From an uncultured Clostridia bacterium (GTDB lineage Bacteria > Bacillota > Clostridia > Christensenellales > Borkfalkiaceae): a stretch of 64,000 nt of DNA. The notes under the pieces were generated by a model. That model was not told the origin of the DNA. It saw only the letters and a list, made by a program, of their open reading frames with translations, and made no database searches. Made by a program: the position numbers and the translations under genes. Of the stretch, positions 29,217 to 38,210 are shown in pieces. Position 1 is the stretch's first letter. The number at the start of each line of letters is the position of its first letter. The stretch lies in assembly GCA_947630325.1 (NCBI GenBank), contig CANRHB010000001.1, forward strand, positions 219,579 to 283,578, in the 5' to 3' direction.

Positions 29217-31043
29217 TTACTGCAATTTTGCCTTTGCGCGCGCTTTGGCGCGGAGTTCGCCGTCCAAAATGCGTTTGCGGATACGGATGCTCTGCGGCGT
29301 CACTTCCAAGAGCTCGTCGTCCTTGATAAATTCGAGACACTCTTCGAGGCTCATTTTCTTGGGGGTGATGAGGCGGAGGGCTTCGTCCGAAGAGGAGGAG
29401 CGGGTGTTGGTTAGGTGCTTCGTCTTGCACACGTTCACGTTGATGTCCTCGTCCTTGGGAGAAAACCCGATGACCATGCCCTCGTACACCTGCACGCCCG
29501 CGCCGATGAAGAGCACTCCCCTCCCCTGCGCGTTGAAGAGCCCGTAAGTGACCGCCTCGCCGCTCTCGAACGCGACAAGAGAGCCCGTGTTGCGCTTTTG
29601 GATCTCCCCCTTATAGGGCTGGTATTCATAGAACACCGAGCTCATGACGCCCTCGCCCTTGGTGTCCGTTAAAAATTCGCTCTTGTAGCCGAAGAGCCCC
29701 CGCGCGGGCACCAAAAATTCGAGGCGCATCCTCGAGCCGATGGCGCTCATGTGCACGAGTTCCCCCTTCCTTTCGCCCATGCTCTGGAACACGGGACCCG
29801 TGCTCGTCTCGGGAACGTCCACGATGAGCCGCTCCACGGGTTCATACCGCTTTCCGTCGATCTCTTTGAAGAGAACTTTGGGGGCGCTCACCTGGAATTC
29901 GTACCCCTCGCGGCGCATGGTTTCGATGAGGATGGAAAGGTGCATCTCCCCTCTGCCGCTCACGCGGAAGGCGTCGGTCGAATCGGTGTCCTCCACTCTG
30001 AGGGAGACGTCGCGCAGAAGTTCGCGGTAGAGCCTGTCGCGCAGATGCCGCGTGGTGACCCACTTGCCCTCCTTCCCCGCAAAGGGAGAATCGTTGACGG
30101 AGAAGATCATCTCCACGGTGGGTTCGGAAATTTTGACAAAGGGCACGGGCTCCACATGGGTTGCCGAACAGACGGTATCGCCGATGTTGATGCCCTCGAG
30201 GCCCGCGAAGCAGACGATGTCGCCCGCTTTTGCGTTTTCGCAGGGCACGCGGTTCAAGCCCTCGATCTCATACAGCCCCACGAGTTTTCCCTTGGTGTTG
30301 ACATCCTCGTGGTTGTAGTTGCAGACGACGACCTCCTGGTTGGGGCGCGCCTGCCCGCGTTCGATCCTGCCGATCCCGATCCTGCCGACGTACTCGTTGT
30401 AGTCGATGGAGGAGACGAGGATCTGCAATTCCCCCGTCTCGTCCATCTCGAGGGGCGGGAAGTGGGAAAGGATCATATCGAAGAGAGGCTTTAAGTCGGT
30501 CCCCTCCTCCAAAGGGTCGAGCGAAGAGGTGCCCTCCCTGCCCGAGCAGTACACAAAGGGACTTTCGAGCTGTTCGTCCGTTGCGTTGAGGTCCATTAAA
30601 AGTTCGAGCACTTCGTCGTTGACTTCGGAGATGCGCGCGTCGGGGCGGTCGATCTTGTTGACGACGATGATGAGTTTGAGCCCGAGTTCGAGCGCCTTTT
30701 GGGTGACAAAGCGGGTCTGCGGCATGGGACCTTCGGCGGCGTCCACGAGAAGGAGAACGCCCGAAACCATCTTGAGCGACCGCTCCACTTCGCCCGAGAA
30801 ATCGGCGTGGCCGGGGGTGTCGACGATGTTGATCTTCACCCCGTTATAGTGAATGGAGGTGTTCTTTGCGAGAATGGTGATGCCGCGCTCGCGCTCCAAG
30901 TCGCCGCTGTCCATCACGCGCTCTTCAACCGCCTGATTTTCACGGAAGGTGCCGCTCTGCTTGAGCATCTGGTCGACAAGGGTCGTCTTGCCGTGGTCGA
31001 CGTGCGCGATGATCGCAATGTTTCGTAAATCGTTTCTGATCAT
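29217..31043 (-). CDS. typA: GTP-binding protein TypA/BipA
   Basis: This 608-residue translational GTPase aids ribosome assembly and stress adaptation. The G1 motif is AHVDHGKTTL, G3 is VDTPGHADF, G4 is NKIDRP and the G2 region is ERGITI. EF-G-like domains and the TypA-specific C-terminal domain (LVPARGLFGYKSEFLTDTKGEG, then NTRSSSSDEALRL) follow. I chose the ATG at 31043, with GAGGAAG upstream. Confidence 0.96.
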   Translation of the reverse strand: MIRNDLRNIAIIAHVDHGKTTLVDQMLKQSGTFRENQAVEERVMDSGDLERERGITILAKNTSIHYNGVKINIVDTPGHADFSGEVERSLKMVSGVLLLVDAAEGPMPQTRFVTQKALELGLKLIIVVNKIDRPDARISEVNDEVLELLMDLNATDEQLESPFVYCSGREGTSSLDPLEEGTDLKPLFDMILSHFPPLEMDETGELQILVSSIDYNEYVGRIGIGRIERGQARPNQEVVVCNYNHEDVNTKGKLVGLYEIEGLNRVPCENAKAGDIVCFAGLEGINIGDTVCSATHVEPVPFVKISEPTVEMIFSVNDSPFAGKEGKWVTTRHLRDRLYRELLRDVSLRVEDTDSTDAFRVSGRGEMHLSILIETMRREGYEFQVSAPKVLFKEIDGKRYEPVERLIVDVPETSTGPVFQSMGERKGELVHMSAIGSRMRLEFLVPARGLFGYKSEFLTDTKGEGVMSSVFYEYQPYKGEIQKRNTGSLVAFESGEAVTYGLFNAQGRGVLFIGAGVQVYEGMVIGFSPKDEDINVNVCKTKHLTNTRSSSSDEALRLITPKKMSLEECLEFIKDDELLEVTPQSIRIRKRILDGELRAKARAKAKLQ

Positions 31044-31072
31044 AAATATCTTCCTCTTAAAAACCACAGATG

Positions 31073-31101
31073 ATTATAGTACTTTTCGGCGCTTTTGACA
31101 A
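31073..31101 (-). promoter_or_regulatory. Promoter of typA
   Basis: Minus strand TTGTCA (31096-31101), 17-bp spacer, TATAAT (31073-31078). Confidence 0.8.
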
Positions 31102-31238
31102 CAAAAATGAGGGTATTTTGCGAAAAAATAACCTTGTTCGACCTGCTTGCGATTTTCCCGCAAAATATTTTTGCGAAAGCGACATTTTTTGTGAAAATCT
31201 CACGGCTACCGCCAAAAATGAAAAAATAATAAAAATTC

Positions 31239-31267
31239 TTGACATTTCTCGGCTCATTTGTTATTCT
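31239..31267 (+). promoter_or_regulatory. Promoter of large lipoprotein gene
   Basis: TTGACA (31239-31244), 17-bp spacer, TATTCT (31262-31267); TATAAT also lies five bases further on. Confidence 0.75.
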
Positions 31268-31298
31268 ATAATTAAAATATATTTGAATGGAGGCGCAT

Positions 31299-34253
31299 AT
31301 GAAAAAGTTTCTTACAGCGATTCTTGCGGTCTGCCTCGCGCTTTCCTGCACGTTTGCGCTGGCGGCCTGCACGAAGGACCCACCCTCCTCGGATGATCCG
31401 TCTACCCAAAATCCCCCGTCGGAGAATCCGGACACCCCGTCTGATCCCGATGAGCCGGACGAACCCGATACGCCGTCTGAGCCCGACGAGCCCGACGAGC
31501 CCGATGAGCCTGTAAAGCCCGAGCCCATCGACTGCGGCGCGTTTGCGCGCAAGTGGGTCGCTTACGGCTATACGCTCGATCTCGTTGAATGCACCCTTAC
31601 GGGGAGCGGATACGACGGGTTCGAAGTTGTCTCGATGGAGGGAGAGGGCGAAAGCGCCGTGATCTCCTGCAAGGCGGGCGACAAAACGTACACCCTTACG
31701 CTCAACGACGAGGGCGCGCTCGAACTCAAAAACGGCGACGCGGCGGAACTTACCTTCCTTGCCGCAAACCCCTTCGCGGGAGCCTGGGCGCCCGACGACC
31801 CCTATATGTTTACCTATTACATGTTCTCGCCCGAGATCGGCGCCGACGGAACGTTCGCATGGGACCAATACGCATATGAGATCGACGAGCCTCTCGAACT
31901 TGACGGCACCGCAACGACGGTGTTCTCCATTGGCGAAAGCGGCGCAGACGTCAGCTTGAAACTTAATTACGGGACGGTCACCCTCGCCGACGGCGTGGCA
32001 CACTTCGACGACGGCTACGGCTGGGCTTATGATCTTTTGCCCTACACGGACAACGTGAAGGAGGGAAGCTATTTCGACGAGGCGGGCGCCGTCTTTTCCT
32101 ACCAAGAGGGCAAGTTCTCTCTCGGCGGAAAGTCGGCCGCTGCAGAGGCGAAGGCAAGCGCATACGGGAGCGGCCTCTCCTTTACGGTGGACGGGAAGGA
32201 CTATCTCTTCCAGGTCGGTCCTGCGGGAGAATACATTGTGACCGACGGCGTTGCGCATAGGGCCTATCCCTATCAAACGGACCTGCTCGTCGGCGCATGG
32301 TCGGACAACGACGGCAATACCCTCGTATTCCAAGACGGCGAAGAGGTGAAATATAACGACGTCGCCTATGCGTTGGCTCCCTCCGTGAAACTCGGGGAGA
32401 TCGTGATCGGCTTCTCCGCCGGAACCAACAAATATGAAATTCGCTTTACCGACGTGGAGGTCGCGCTCGAATTCTCCGACACTTACGGCGTAAGCAGTGT
32501 GTTTGTGCGCGACGACTTCAAAAAAGAATATGTCGGCGGCTATACGAACTATCTCGACGCCTTTGAGATCGGCGAAGATTACGCAATGAAGAACAAGATC
32601 GACGGCGGGGACACGCTGTTCCCCGCATCTGCAAAGGGCTCCTTTGAATATCTCACCGAAGAAGATTTTACGGACATTGATGAGGAGCTTACGGTGGTCG
32701 CCTACAGTTTTGGGAATTACGCAATGTTCTGCTTCCCGACCGAATCCTGCGATCCCTTCCTCGTCTTTGAAAAGACCGACGGAATATATGAAACTTATTG
32801 TGTCCTGTATGCGGAGAGCGATCTGCCCGCGATCATCGAGCTGTTCAACGCAGGGCTCGAAGGCGAGGAGGACGTCTTCACGACGGGCGGGACTTCGCCC
32901 GATACCCTCTCCATCGACTTTGAGGGGGGAACGGTCACCGCAACGGGCGCCCATCCCGTCACCGGAGCAACCTTTTACCTCGATCTGGACGAATACGGTT
33001 CCCCCGTGCTCTGCTATCTCTCGGACGACAATTCCGTCTTTCATACCGTCCAGCCCTCCGCCTTGGGGCTCTACGACACGATGTTCTCGCTCGATACCGA
33101 AGAAGAACCCGACGAAAAGAGTTATATCTCCAAAGAACAGTACGAGAAACTGCTCGGCATGTCCTTTGTCTACCACGGCCCCTATTACGATGAAATGATC
33201 GTGATCGGGGAGGACGGCACGTTGTCCCTCTCCACCACCGATTATACCGAGAGCGACGATGCGATCACCCTTGTGAAATACCCCTATCAGCTCACGCGCT
33301 ATACTTTCTTTGGAGAGAGCATCATCGGGCTTGCGTTCAGTGTGGAGGGCAGCACGCTCACTCTGCTTGTCAATATTTATGACCTGCAATATGCTACCGT
33401 TATGGGAGTACAGTACTGCCGCGCCGATCTTTCGCCGTTTGTCGGCGTGTATGAGGCGGGCGACAAGACAATAGAACTCACCGTACAGGCGACCGTGGTC
33501 GTGGACGGCGCGGAAATGGAACTCACCTCGCCCGTGACCGTAACGGACGGCAAGGCGACGGCTACTTACACCGCGGACGGGACCTCTTACACGGTGGAAT
33601 TCACCGCCGAAAGCGCGACCCTGAGCGGGGTAACTTACACCAAAAACACAAATGTCTTTGAGCTTGACAAGTTTGTCGGCGTCTACACGGTCGGCGAACA
33701 TGAGGTGGAAGTAAAAGTGACGGCGATCGGTATCAACATTCCCCTCTCCGTCGTCGCCACCGTTGACGGCACGAGTGCGACTTATGAAACTTCCTTCACG
33801 GAAGACGGGCAGGTGCTCACCATCTCCGCTCTCGACTTCATGACGTTCGAAACGGTCACGATCACCCTCACGCTGAAAGGCGATCAGATTACCGTCTCCG
33901 ACGGCACGAACAGCGCCACCGCGGAAGCCGCCGATTGGGACTTCGAGAAATTTGTGTTCGAAGAAGATCTTGCGCTCACGGACAGCGAGGGCACGGTGCA
34001 TAACCTCATTTGTCTGCCCAAAGAAGGCGGGAAAGCGCCCCTCTTCTTCTATGACGATAAGGAGACGATGTGCACCGAATACATCGTTGCAAAGGGCGCG
34101 GACGGGACGTATACCCTCACGTTGTCCGCGGGTATTGAGACGGTGGTGATCACCTGCAATGCGGACGGAACGCTTACGGCAAGCTATCCCGCAAGCGACA
34201 TTCCCCTTCCTCCCCCTCCTCTCCCCGCACCGCCTGCCCCTCCCGCTCCTTAA
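31299..34253 (+). CDS. Large repeat-containing lipoprotein of unknown function
   Basis: This 984-residue protein has a lipoprotein signal (MKKFLTAILAVCLALSC and AACTKD, Cys near 24). An Asp/Glu/Pro-rich linker follows (about residues 27-70, DEPDEPDTPSEPDEP), which probably spans the cell wall. The body contains several related beta-rich units: GAFARKWVAYGY, FAGAWAPDDPY, LLVGAWSDNDG, FVGVYEAGDKTIEL and FVGVYTVGEHEVEV each open a segment of about 80-120 residues. The C-terminus ends in a Pro-rich run (PLPPPPLPAPPAPPAP). I do not recognise a catalytic domain. The start MKKFL at 31299 has GGAGG upstream. Confidence 0.85.
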   Translation: MKKFLTAILAVCLALSCTFALAACTKDPPSSDDPSTQNPPSENPDTPSDPDEPDEPDTPSEPDEPDEPDEPVKPEPIDCGAFARKWVAYGYTLDLVECTLTGSGYDGFEVVSMEGEGESAVISCKAGDKTYTLTLNDEGALELKNGDAAELTFLAANPFAGAWAPDDPYMFTYYMFSPEIGADGTFAWDQYAYEIDEPLELDGTATTVFSIGESGADVSLKLNYGTVTLADGVAHFDDGYGWAYDLLPYTDNVKEGSYFDEAGAVFSYQEGKFSLGGKSAAAEAKASAYGSGLSFTVDGKDYLFQVGPAGEYIVTDGVAHRAYPYQTDLLVGAWSDNDGNTLVFQDGEEVKYNDVAYALAPSVKLGEIVIGFSAGTNKYEIRFTDVEVALEFSDTYGVSSVFVRDDFKKEYVGGYTNYLDAFEIGEDYAMKNKIDGGDTLFPASAKGSFEYLTEEDFTDIDEELTVVAYSFGNYAMFCFPTESCDPFLVFEKTDGIYETYCVLYAESDLPAIIELFNAGLEGEEDVFTTGGTSPDTLSIDFEGGTVTATGAHPVTGATFYLDLDEYGSPVLCYLSDDNSVFHTVQPSALGLYDTMFSLDTEEEPDEKSYISKEQYEKLLGMSFVYHGPYYDEMIVIGEDGTLSLSTTDYTESDDAITLVKYPYQLTRYTFFGESIIGLAFSVEGSTLTLLVNIYDLQYATVMGVQYCRADLSPFVGVYEAGDKTIELTVQATVVVDGAEMELTSPVTVTDGKATATYTADGTSYTVEFTAESATLSGVTYTKNTNVFELDKFVGVYTVGEHEVEVKVTAIGINIPLSVVATVDGTSATYETSFTEDGQVLTISALDFMTFETVTITLTLKGDQITVSDGTNSATAEAADWDFEKFVFEEDLALTDSEGTVHNLICLPKEGGKAPLFFYDDKETMCTEYIVAKGADGTYTLTLSAGIETVVITCNADGTLTASYPASDIPLPPPPLPAPPAPPAP

Positions 34254-34267
34254 ACATTTTGCCATAG

Positions 34268-34304
34268 AAAATATCCCTCGCGTTTGCATGCGGGGGATAT
34301 TTTT
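34268..34304 (+). terminator. Terminator of large lipoprotein gene
   Basis: AAATATCCC and GGGATATTT with an internal G+C-rich loop, followed by TTTT. Confidence 0.8.
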
Positions 34305-34313
34305 ATAAGGCGT

Positions 34314-34805
34314 TTAGTTTACGGAGCGATTGCGATAGGTGCAGAACTTGATGGTGTAGCCGTTGTCCTCTTGGGGTTCGCTCTCGAAGACGAGTTCGAA
34401 GTTTTCGTCCTCGTCAAGGTTGGGCGCGAACACGTCCGCACCGCCGCTTGCCTCCACCTTGGTGACGAGCGCCTCGGTGCAGTAGGGCAGAAGGGCGCGG
34501 TAGACGCTCGCCCCGCCGATGACAAACACATCATTTTGCGGGTATTTTTTGACCTCTTCGAAGAGTTCTTCAAGGCTGTGGACAGTGATGACGTCCTCGC
34601 CTGCGTTCTCGGGCGAGAGGACGATGTTGACGCGGTTTTTTAGGGGCTTCCCCTCGGGAAAAGAGCGCAGGGTATTCAGCCCCATGACGACGACCTTTCC
34701 CTTCGTCGTCTCGCGGAAAAATTTCATGTCCTTGGGGAGGGAGAACATCAGGCCGTTGTTCTTTCCGATCCCCCACTCTCTGTCTGCATGAAAAATGGCT
34801 TTCAT
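34314..34805 (-). CDS. folA: Dihydrofolate reductase
   Basis: This 163-residue enzyme makes tetrahydrofolate. Conserved parts are ADREWGIGKNNGLMFSLPKDMKFF (substrate and Met20 loop), GKVVVMGLNTLRSFP (NADPH binding) and FVIGGASVYRALLPYC. It lies 190 bp after thyA and probably shares its transcript, which fits its role of regenerating folate used by thymidylate synthase. GAGG precedes the ATG. Confidence 0.95.
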   Translation of the reverse strand: MKAIFHADREWGIGKNNGLMFSLPKDMKFFRETTKGKVVVMGLNTLRSFPEGKPLKNRVNIVLSPENAGEDVITVHSLEELFEEVKKYPQNDVFVIGGASVYRALLPYCTEALVTKVEASGGADVFAPNLDEDENFELVFESEPQEDNGYTIKFCTYRNRSVN

Positions 34806-34819
34806 AGTGTTGACCTCAT

Positions 34820-34990
34820 ATGGAATAAGGTAGAGATACCCACCCCCTTAGTCCCCCTCCGATGGAGGGGGTTTCGCTTGCCCCCCTCCGTGGGAAGGAG
34901 TTCCGCTTTCTTGCCCCCTCCTCAGGGGGGGTTATAATAAGGTGCCCCCTTCCCTACCCTCCCCCCAACGAGTTGGGGGGAGGCAAGAAG
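34820..34990. repeat. Short C/G-rich repeat island between thyA and folA
   Basis: The stretch has alternating CCCCCTCC and GGAGGGGG blocks (for example TCCGATGGAGGGGG and CTCCTCAGGGGGGG) and ends in CCAACGAGTTGGGGGGAGG, like the third module of the island at 7440-7512. No gene is visible. Confidence 0.7.
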
Positions 34991-34996
34991 CGCGTT

Positions 34997-35827
34997 TTAC
35001 ACCGCGATAGGGATCTTGACGTCGAAGGGGTGGAATTGGTAGTTCTCGAGCGAGAAACTGTCGCGGGTGAAAGAGTAAAAATTTGAAATACTTTCGTCCA
35101 TGGAAAATAGAGGTGCGGGAAGAGGTTCGCGGGTGATGAGCTCCTTTACGATGGGCACATGGCGGTCGTACAAATGCGCGTCGGCGATGACGTGCACGAG
35201 TTCCCCCGCCTTGAGCCCGCTTGCCTGCGCAAACATTTTGAGGAGCACCGCATACTGCACCACATTCCAGTTATTCGCGGCAAGCATGTCCTGCGAACGC
35301 TGGTTCAAAATGCCGTTTAAGGTGTCTCCCGAGACGTTGAAGGTCATGGAATAGGCGCAAGGATAGAGGTGCATTTCGTGGAGATCGGCAAAGTTATATA
35401 AATTGGTCATGATCCTGCGCGAGGCGGGATTGTGCTTTAAGTCGAAAAGCACTCTGTCCACTTGGTCGAACTCCCCCTCCTTATACTGCGCCTTTTGGGC
35501 GAGTTGATAACCGTATGCCTTGCCGATAGAGCCGCTCTCGTCCGCCCAACTGTCCCAGATGTGGGGTTTTAAGTCGTGGATGTTATTGCTCTTTTTCTGC
35601 CAGATCCACAAAATTTCGTCGATACAACTCTTAAAAGCCGTGCGGCGAATTGTTAAAATGGGAAATTCCTCCTGCAAATTGTAACGGTTGACGACGCCGA
35701 ACTTCTTCACCGTGTGGGCGGGCGTGCCGTCCTCCCAGCGGGGACGGACCTCGCGGTCGGTATCCCAAACGCCGTTTTCCAAAATATCCTTGCAATTTTG
35801 AATAAAAATTTCGTCCGCTCTGCTCAT
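34997..35827 (-). CDS. thyA: Thymidylate synthase (ThyA type)
   Basis: This 276-residue enzyme methylates dUMP using methylene-tetrahydrofolate. The core region LYPCAYSMTFNVSGDTLNGILNQRSQDMLAANNWNVVQYAVLLKM contains the catalytic Cys and the RSxD phosphate site. The usual PCH is PCA and the family QF is TF, so this is a divergent clostridial-type ThyA. HVIADAHLYDRHV holds the conserved DxHxYxxH motif. It is followed by folA, with gltX upstream 32 bp away. Confidence 0.93.
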   Translation of the reverse strand: MSRADEIFIQNCKDILENGVWDTDREVRPRWEDGTPAHTVKKFGVVNRYNLQEEFPILTIRRTAFKSCIDEILWIWQKKSNNIHDLKPHIWDSWADESGSIGKAYGYQLAQKAQYKEGEFDQVDRVLFDLKHNPASRRIMTNLYNFADLHEMHLYPCAYSMTFNVSGDTLNGILNQRSQDMLAANNWNVVQYAVLLKMFAQASGLKAGELVHVIADAHLYDRHVPIVKELITREPLPAPLFSMDESISNFYSFTRDSFSLENYQFHPFDVKIPIAV

Positions 35828-35859
35828 GCTCTCTCCTTTGTAATTCTCCGCGCGGGGAC

Positions 35860-37491
35860 TTATAACTGCGCCTTAATGCGGGCGCGGGTCTCCTTCTCGC
35901 CCAAGATCTGTTGAATGGTGCATAGGTCGGGGGTGTTCGCCCTGCCCGTTGTGGCGATGCGCAGAATTTCGGCAACGTCCGCAACGCTCCCTTTGTAATT
36001 TTCGGGGTTTGTCTTATATTCCTTCATCTCGGCGGCAAAGCCGTTCTCCGCCGCCGTCTCCTTCACCTTTGCAAACCACGTCTGCCCGTCATCAGCGGGG
36101 TCATATTTCTTCAAAAACGAGGTAAGAACGGCAACGCGCGTCTCTTGATCGCACCTGTATTCGTCCTCCTGCGGGGTGCGCTCAAAGAAGAATTTGATGA
36201 ACTCCATCGCCTGCGAGGCGGTGGTGAAGTCCTTCCGCCGCTTCTTGCCGCCGATCCCCATGCAGAGGGTAAGCGTATTTAGCATCTTTTCGCGGTCTAC
36301 AAAATACCCCTTCTGCGTCTCCGTGCCGTACTCGTCCGCCCACGTTTTGAGGAAGTCAAACATCTCCTCCGCGGAGAGTTTGGAGAGCTCGTCCTTGGAA
36401 ATGTCGTTGAGTTTGTCGAGGTCGAAGAGGGTGCCGCTCTTGCTCATCTTTCCTGCCGAAAATTTGAAACTTTCGAGCGGAGCCTCGGGGTTCTTACGGT
36501 ACCACTCCTCGAAGTTGGAATTGAGGAGGGTCAGCATGTACACCTTGACGGCGCGGGCAAAATATCCCTCCTTGCGGTAAAATTCGAGGGAGAGTTCGGG
36601 GTCCTTGCGCTTTGAAAGTTTGCGGCGGGACTCGCCGTCCTGCTTCATGAGGGAGCAGTTGTGCCCATAGCGGGGTCGCTCGAAGCCGAGCGCCTCGAAA
36701 AGTTCGATGTGAATGGGCAAACTTGCAAGCCATTCCTCGCCGCGGATGACGAGGGTGGTGCGCATGAAATGATCGTCGATGGCGTGGGCGAAGTGATAGG
36801 TGGGAATGCCGTCCGATTTCAAGATGACGACGTCCTGGTCGTTCTCGGGCACGGTGATGTCCCCCTTGATCTCGTCGCGGAACTTGCGCTTGTTCTCGGG
36901 GTTGCCGAGCGACTTCAAACGAATGACAAAGGGCTTTCCCTCGTCGAGGTTTCGATAAATTTCCTCCTCGGAGAGGTTGCGGCACTTGGCGTATTTTCCA
37001 TAGTAGCCCGTAACCTCCTTCTTGGCGGTCTGCTCCTCGCGGAGGGCGGAGAGTTCCTCCTCGGTGCAAAAGCAGGGGTATGCCCTCCCCTCTTCGACGA
37101 GATGTTTTACGAACGCGCGGTAAATTTCGGCGCGCTGACGCTGGTACCAGGGGGCGTAAGTGTCGTCGCCGCCGATCTCCGCGCCCTCGTCGAATTTGAT
37201 GTCGAAATAGCGGAGGGCGTTTTTCACCGCCTCCACCGCGCCGTCCACTTTGCGCTTTAAGTCGGTGTCCTCGATGCGCAGATATAAAATGCCGCCGCTC
37301 TGGTGGGCGATGCGCTCGTTGGCGATCGCCGCAAAGAGGTTGCCGAGGTGGATAAACCCCGTGGGCGAGGGCGCAAGGCGGGTGACCTCCGCGCCCTTTG
37401 GAAGGTTGCGCGGCGGATATTTTTCCTCATAGCTTTCAAGCGGGGGATATTCCCCGGGCAGGAGCCGCTCCGCCAATGCTTTGTAATTCAT
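35860..37491 (-). CDS. gltX: Glutamyl-tRNA synthetase
   Basis: This 543-residue class I synthetase charges tRNA-Glu. RLAPSPTGFIHLGNLFAAIANERIA has the HIGH motif as HLGN, and RRKLSKRKDP is the KMSKS equivalent. LRIEDTDLKRKVDGAVEAV is also typical. The start MNYKAL at 37491 has AGGAGG seven bases upstream. The gene follows a histidine phosphatase by 11 bp, and thyA follows it. Confidence 0.95.
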   Translation of the reverse strand: MNYKALAERLLPGEYPPLESYEEKYPPRNLPKGAEVTRLAPSPTGFIHLGNLFAAIANERIAHQSGGILYLRIEDTDLKRKVDGAVEAVKNALRYFDIKFDEGAEIGGDDTYAPWYQRQRAEIYRAFVKHLVEEGRAYPCFCTEEELSALREEQTAKKEVTGYYGKYAKCRNLSEEEIYRNLDEGKPFVIRLKSLGNPENKRKFRDEIKGDITVPENDQDVVILKSDGIPTYHFAHAIDDHFMRTTLVIRGEEWLASLPIHIELFEALGFERPRYGHNCSLMKQDGESRRKLSKRKDPELSLEFYRKEGYFARAVKVYMLTLLNSNFEEWYRKNPEAPLESFKFSAGKMSKSGTLFDLDKLNDISKDELSKLSAEEMFDFLKTWADEYGTETQKGYFVDREKMLNTLTLCMGIGGKKRRKDFTTASQAMEFIKFFFERTPQEDEYRCDQETRVAVLTSFLKKYDPADDGQTWFAKVKETAAENGFAAEMKEYKTNPENYKGSVADVAEILRIATTGRANTPDLCTIQQILGEKETRARIKAQL

Positions 37492-37502
37492 ATCATATCC
37501 TC

Positions 37503-38210
37503 CTAAAAGGTTTCTTGCATGATGTCGGTAAAATAGCCGCTCTCCGAGATGGGTTCTCCGCCTGCGATGAGGTGATGGCAGTCCCCGATCCGCTCGGCGC
37601 GGAAGTATGCCTCTCTGCCGTGCCGCTCCTCGGTGTTGAGGACGGTGACGGAGGTCGGCGGGAGAAAGAGCCCATGGAGCAGCGCCTGCGCGGGCAGGTT
37701 GAGAAGGTGCGAGAGCATGACCATGGAGACCCCGAAATGGCAAAAGCACACGACCGTCCTTTTGTTGGACGCGACGGCAAGATAGTACCTGCCGTTTCGC
37801 ACATAGCCGTGCTTTGCAAGTAATTCGTCGAGGGAGGCGCAGACCCGCACGTACTCGCCTTTAAGTTTGAGCATACGTGGAACGTTCACCCACTCGTTTT
37901 CGGTAAAATTTCTGTCCTCGTCCGTCCACTGCGAGGGGAAGAAGTCCCAAGGAATGCGTTCGCCGCCCCGCCCGTCGTCGATGGGATAGTAAAACTCCTC
38001 CAACCATTTCAACTCGGCCGCCGATTTTCCCCACGCCGCAAGACAGGGCGCGGCAGTCTCCTTCGCCCGCCCGAGCGGGGAGACATACACGTCGTCCACA
38101 TGCCAATTCTTTGCGCGCTCATAAAGGAGTTGCGCTTCCCTCCTGCCCTTTTCGGTAAGAGTATCGTCGATGTAGTTAGGGTCGCCGTGGCGAATGAGGA
38201 TCAATCTCAT
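37503..38210 (-). CDS. Histidine phosphatase superfamily protein
   Basis: This 235-residue protein begins MRLILIRHGDPNY, the RHG phosphohistidine motif, with a later SPLGRAKETAAPCL arginine, a Glu in EFYYP and a second catalytic His in VCFCHFGVSMVML. It is a phosphoglycerate-mutase-like phosphatase of unknown substrate. Its start overlaps the PanE-like gene by four bases and it runs into gltX. Confidence 0.9.
   Translation of the reverse strand: MRLILIRHGDPNYIDDTLTEKGRREAQLLYERAKNWHVDDVYVSPLGRAKETAAPCLAAWGKSAAELKWLEEFYYPIDDGRGGERIPWDFFPSQWTDEDRNFTENEWVNVPRMLKLKGEYVRVCASLDELLAKHGYVRNGRYYLAVASNKRTVVCFCHFGVSMVMLSHLLNLPAQALLHGLFLPPTSVTVLNTEERHGREAYFRAERIGDCHHLIAGGEPISESGYFTDIMQETF

Noticed and set aside
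31272-34289. A 1005-codon open frame on the minus strand, antisense to the whole large lipoprotein gene.
   Set aside because: It has no ribosome site or recognisable domain, and mirrors the codon bias of the lipoprotein, which has promoter, signal peptide and terminator. Such shadow frames are common at this G+C content.
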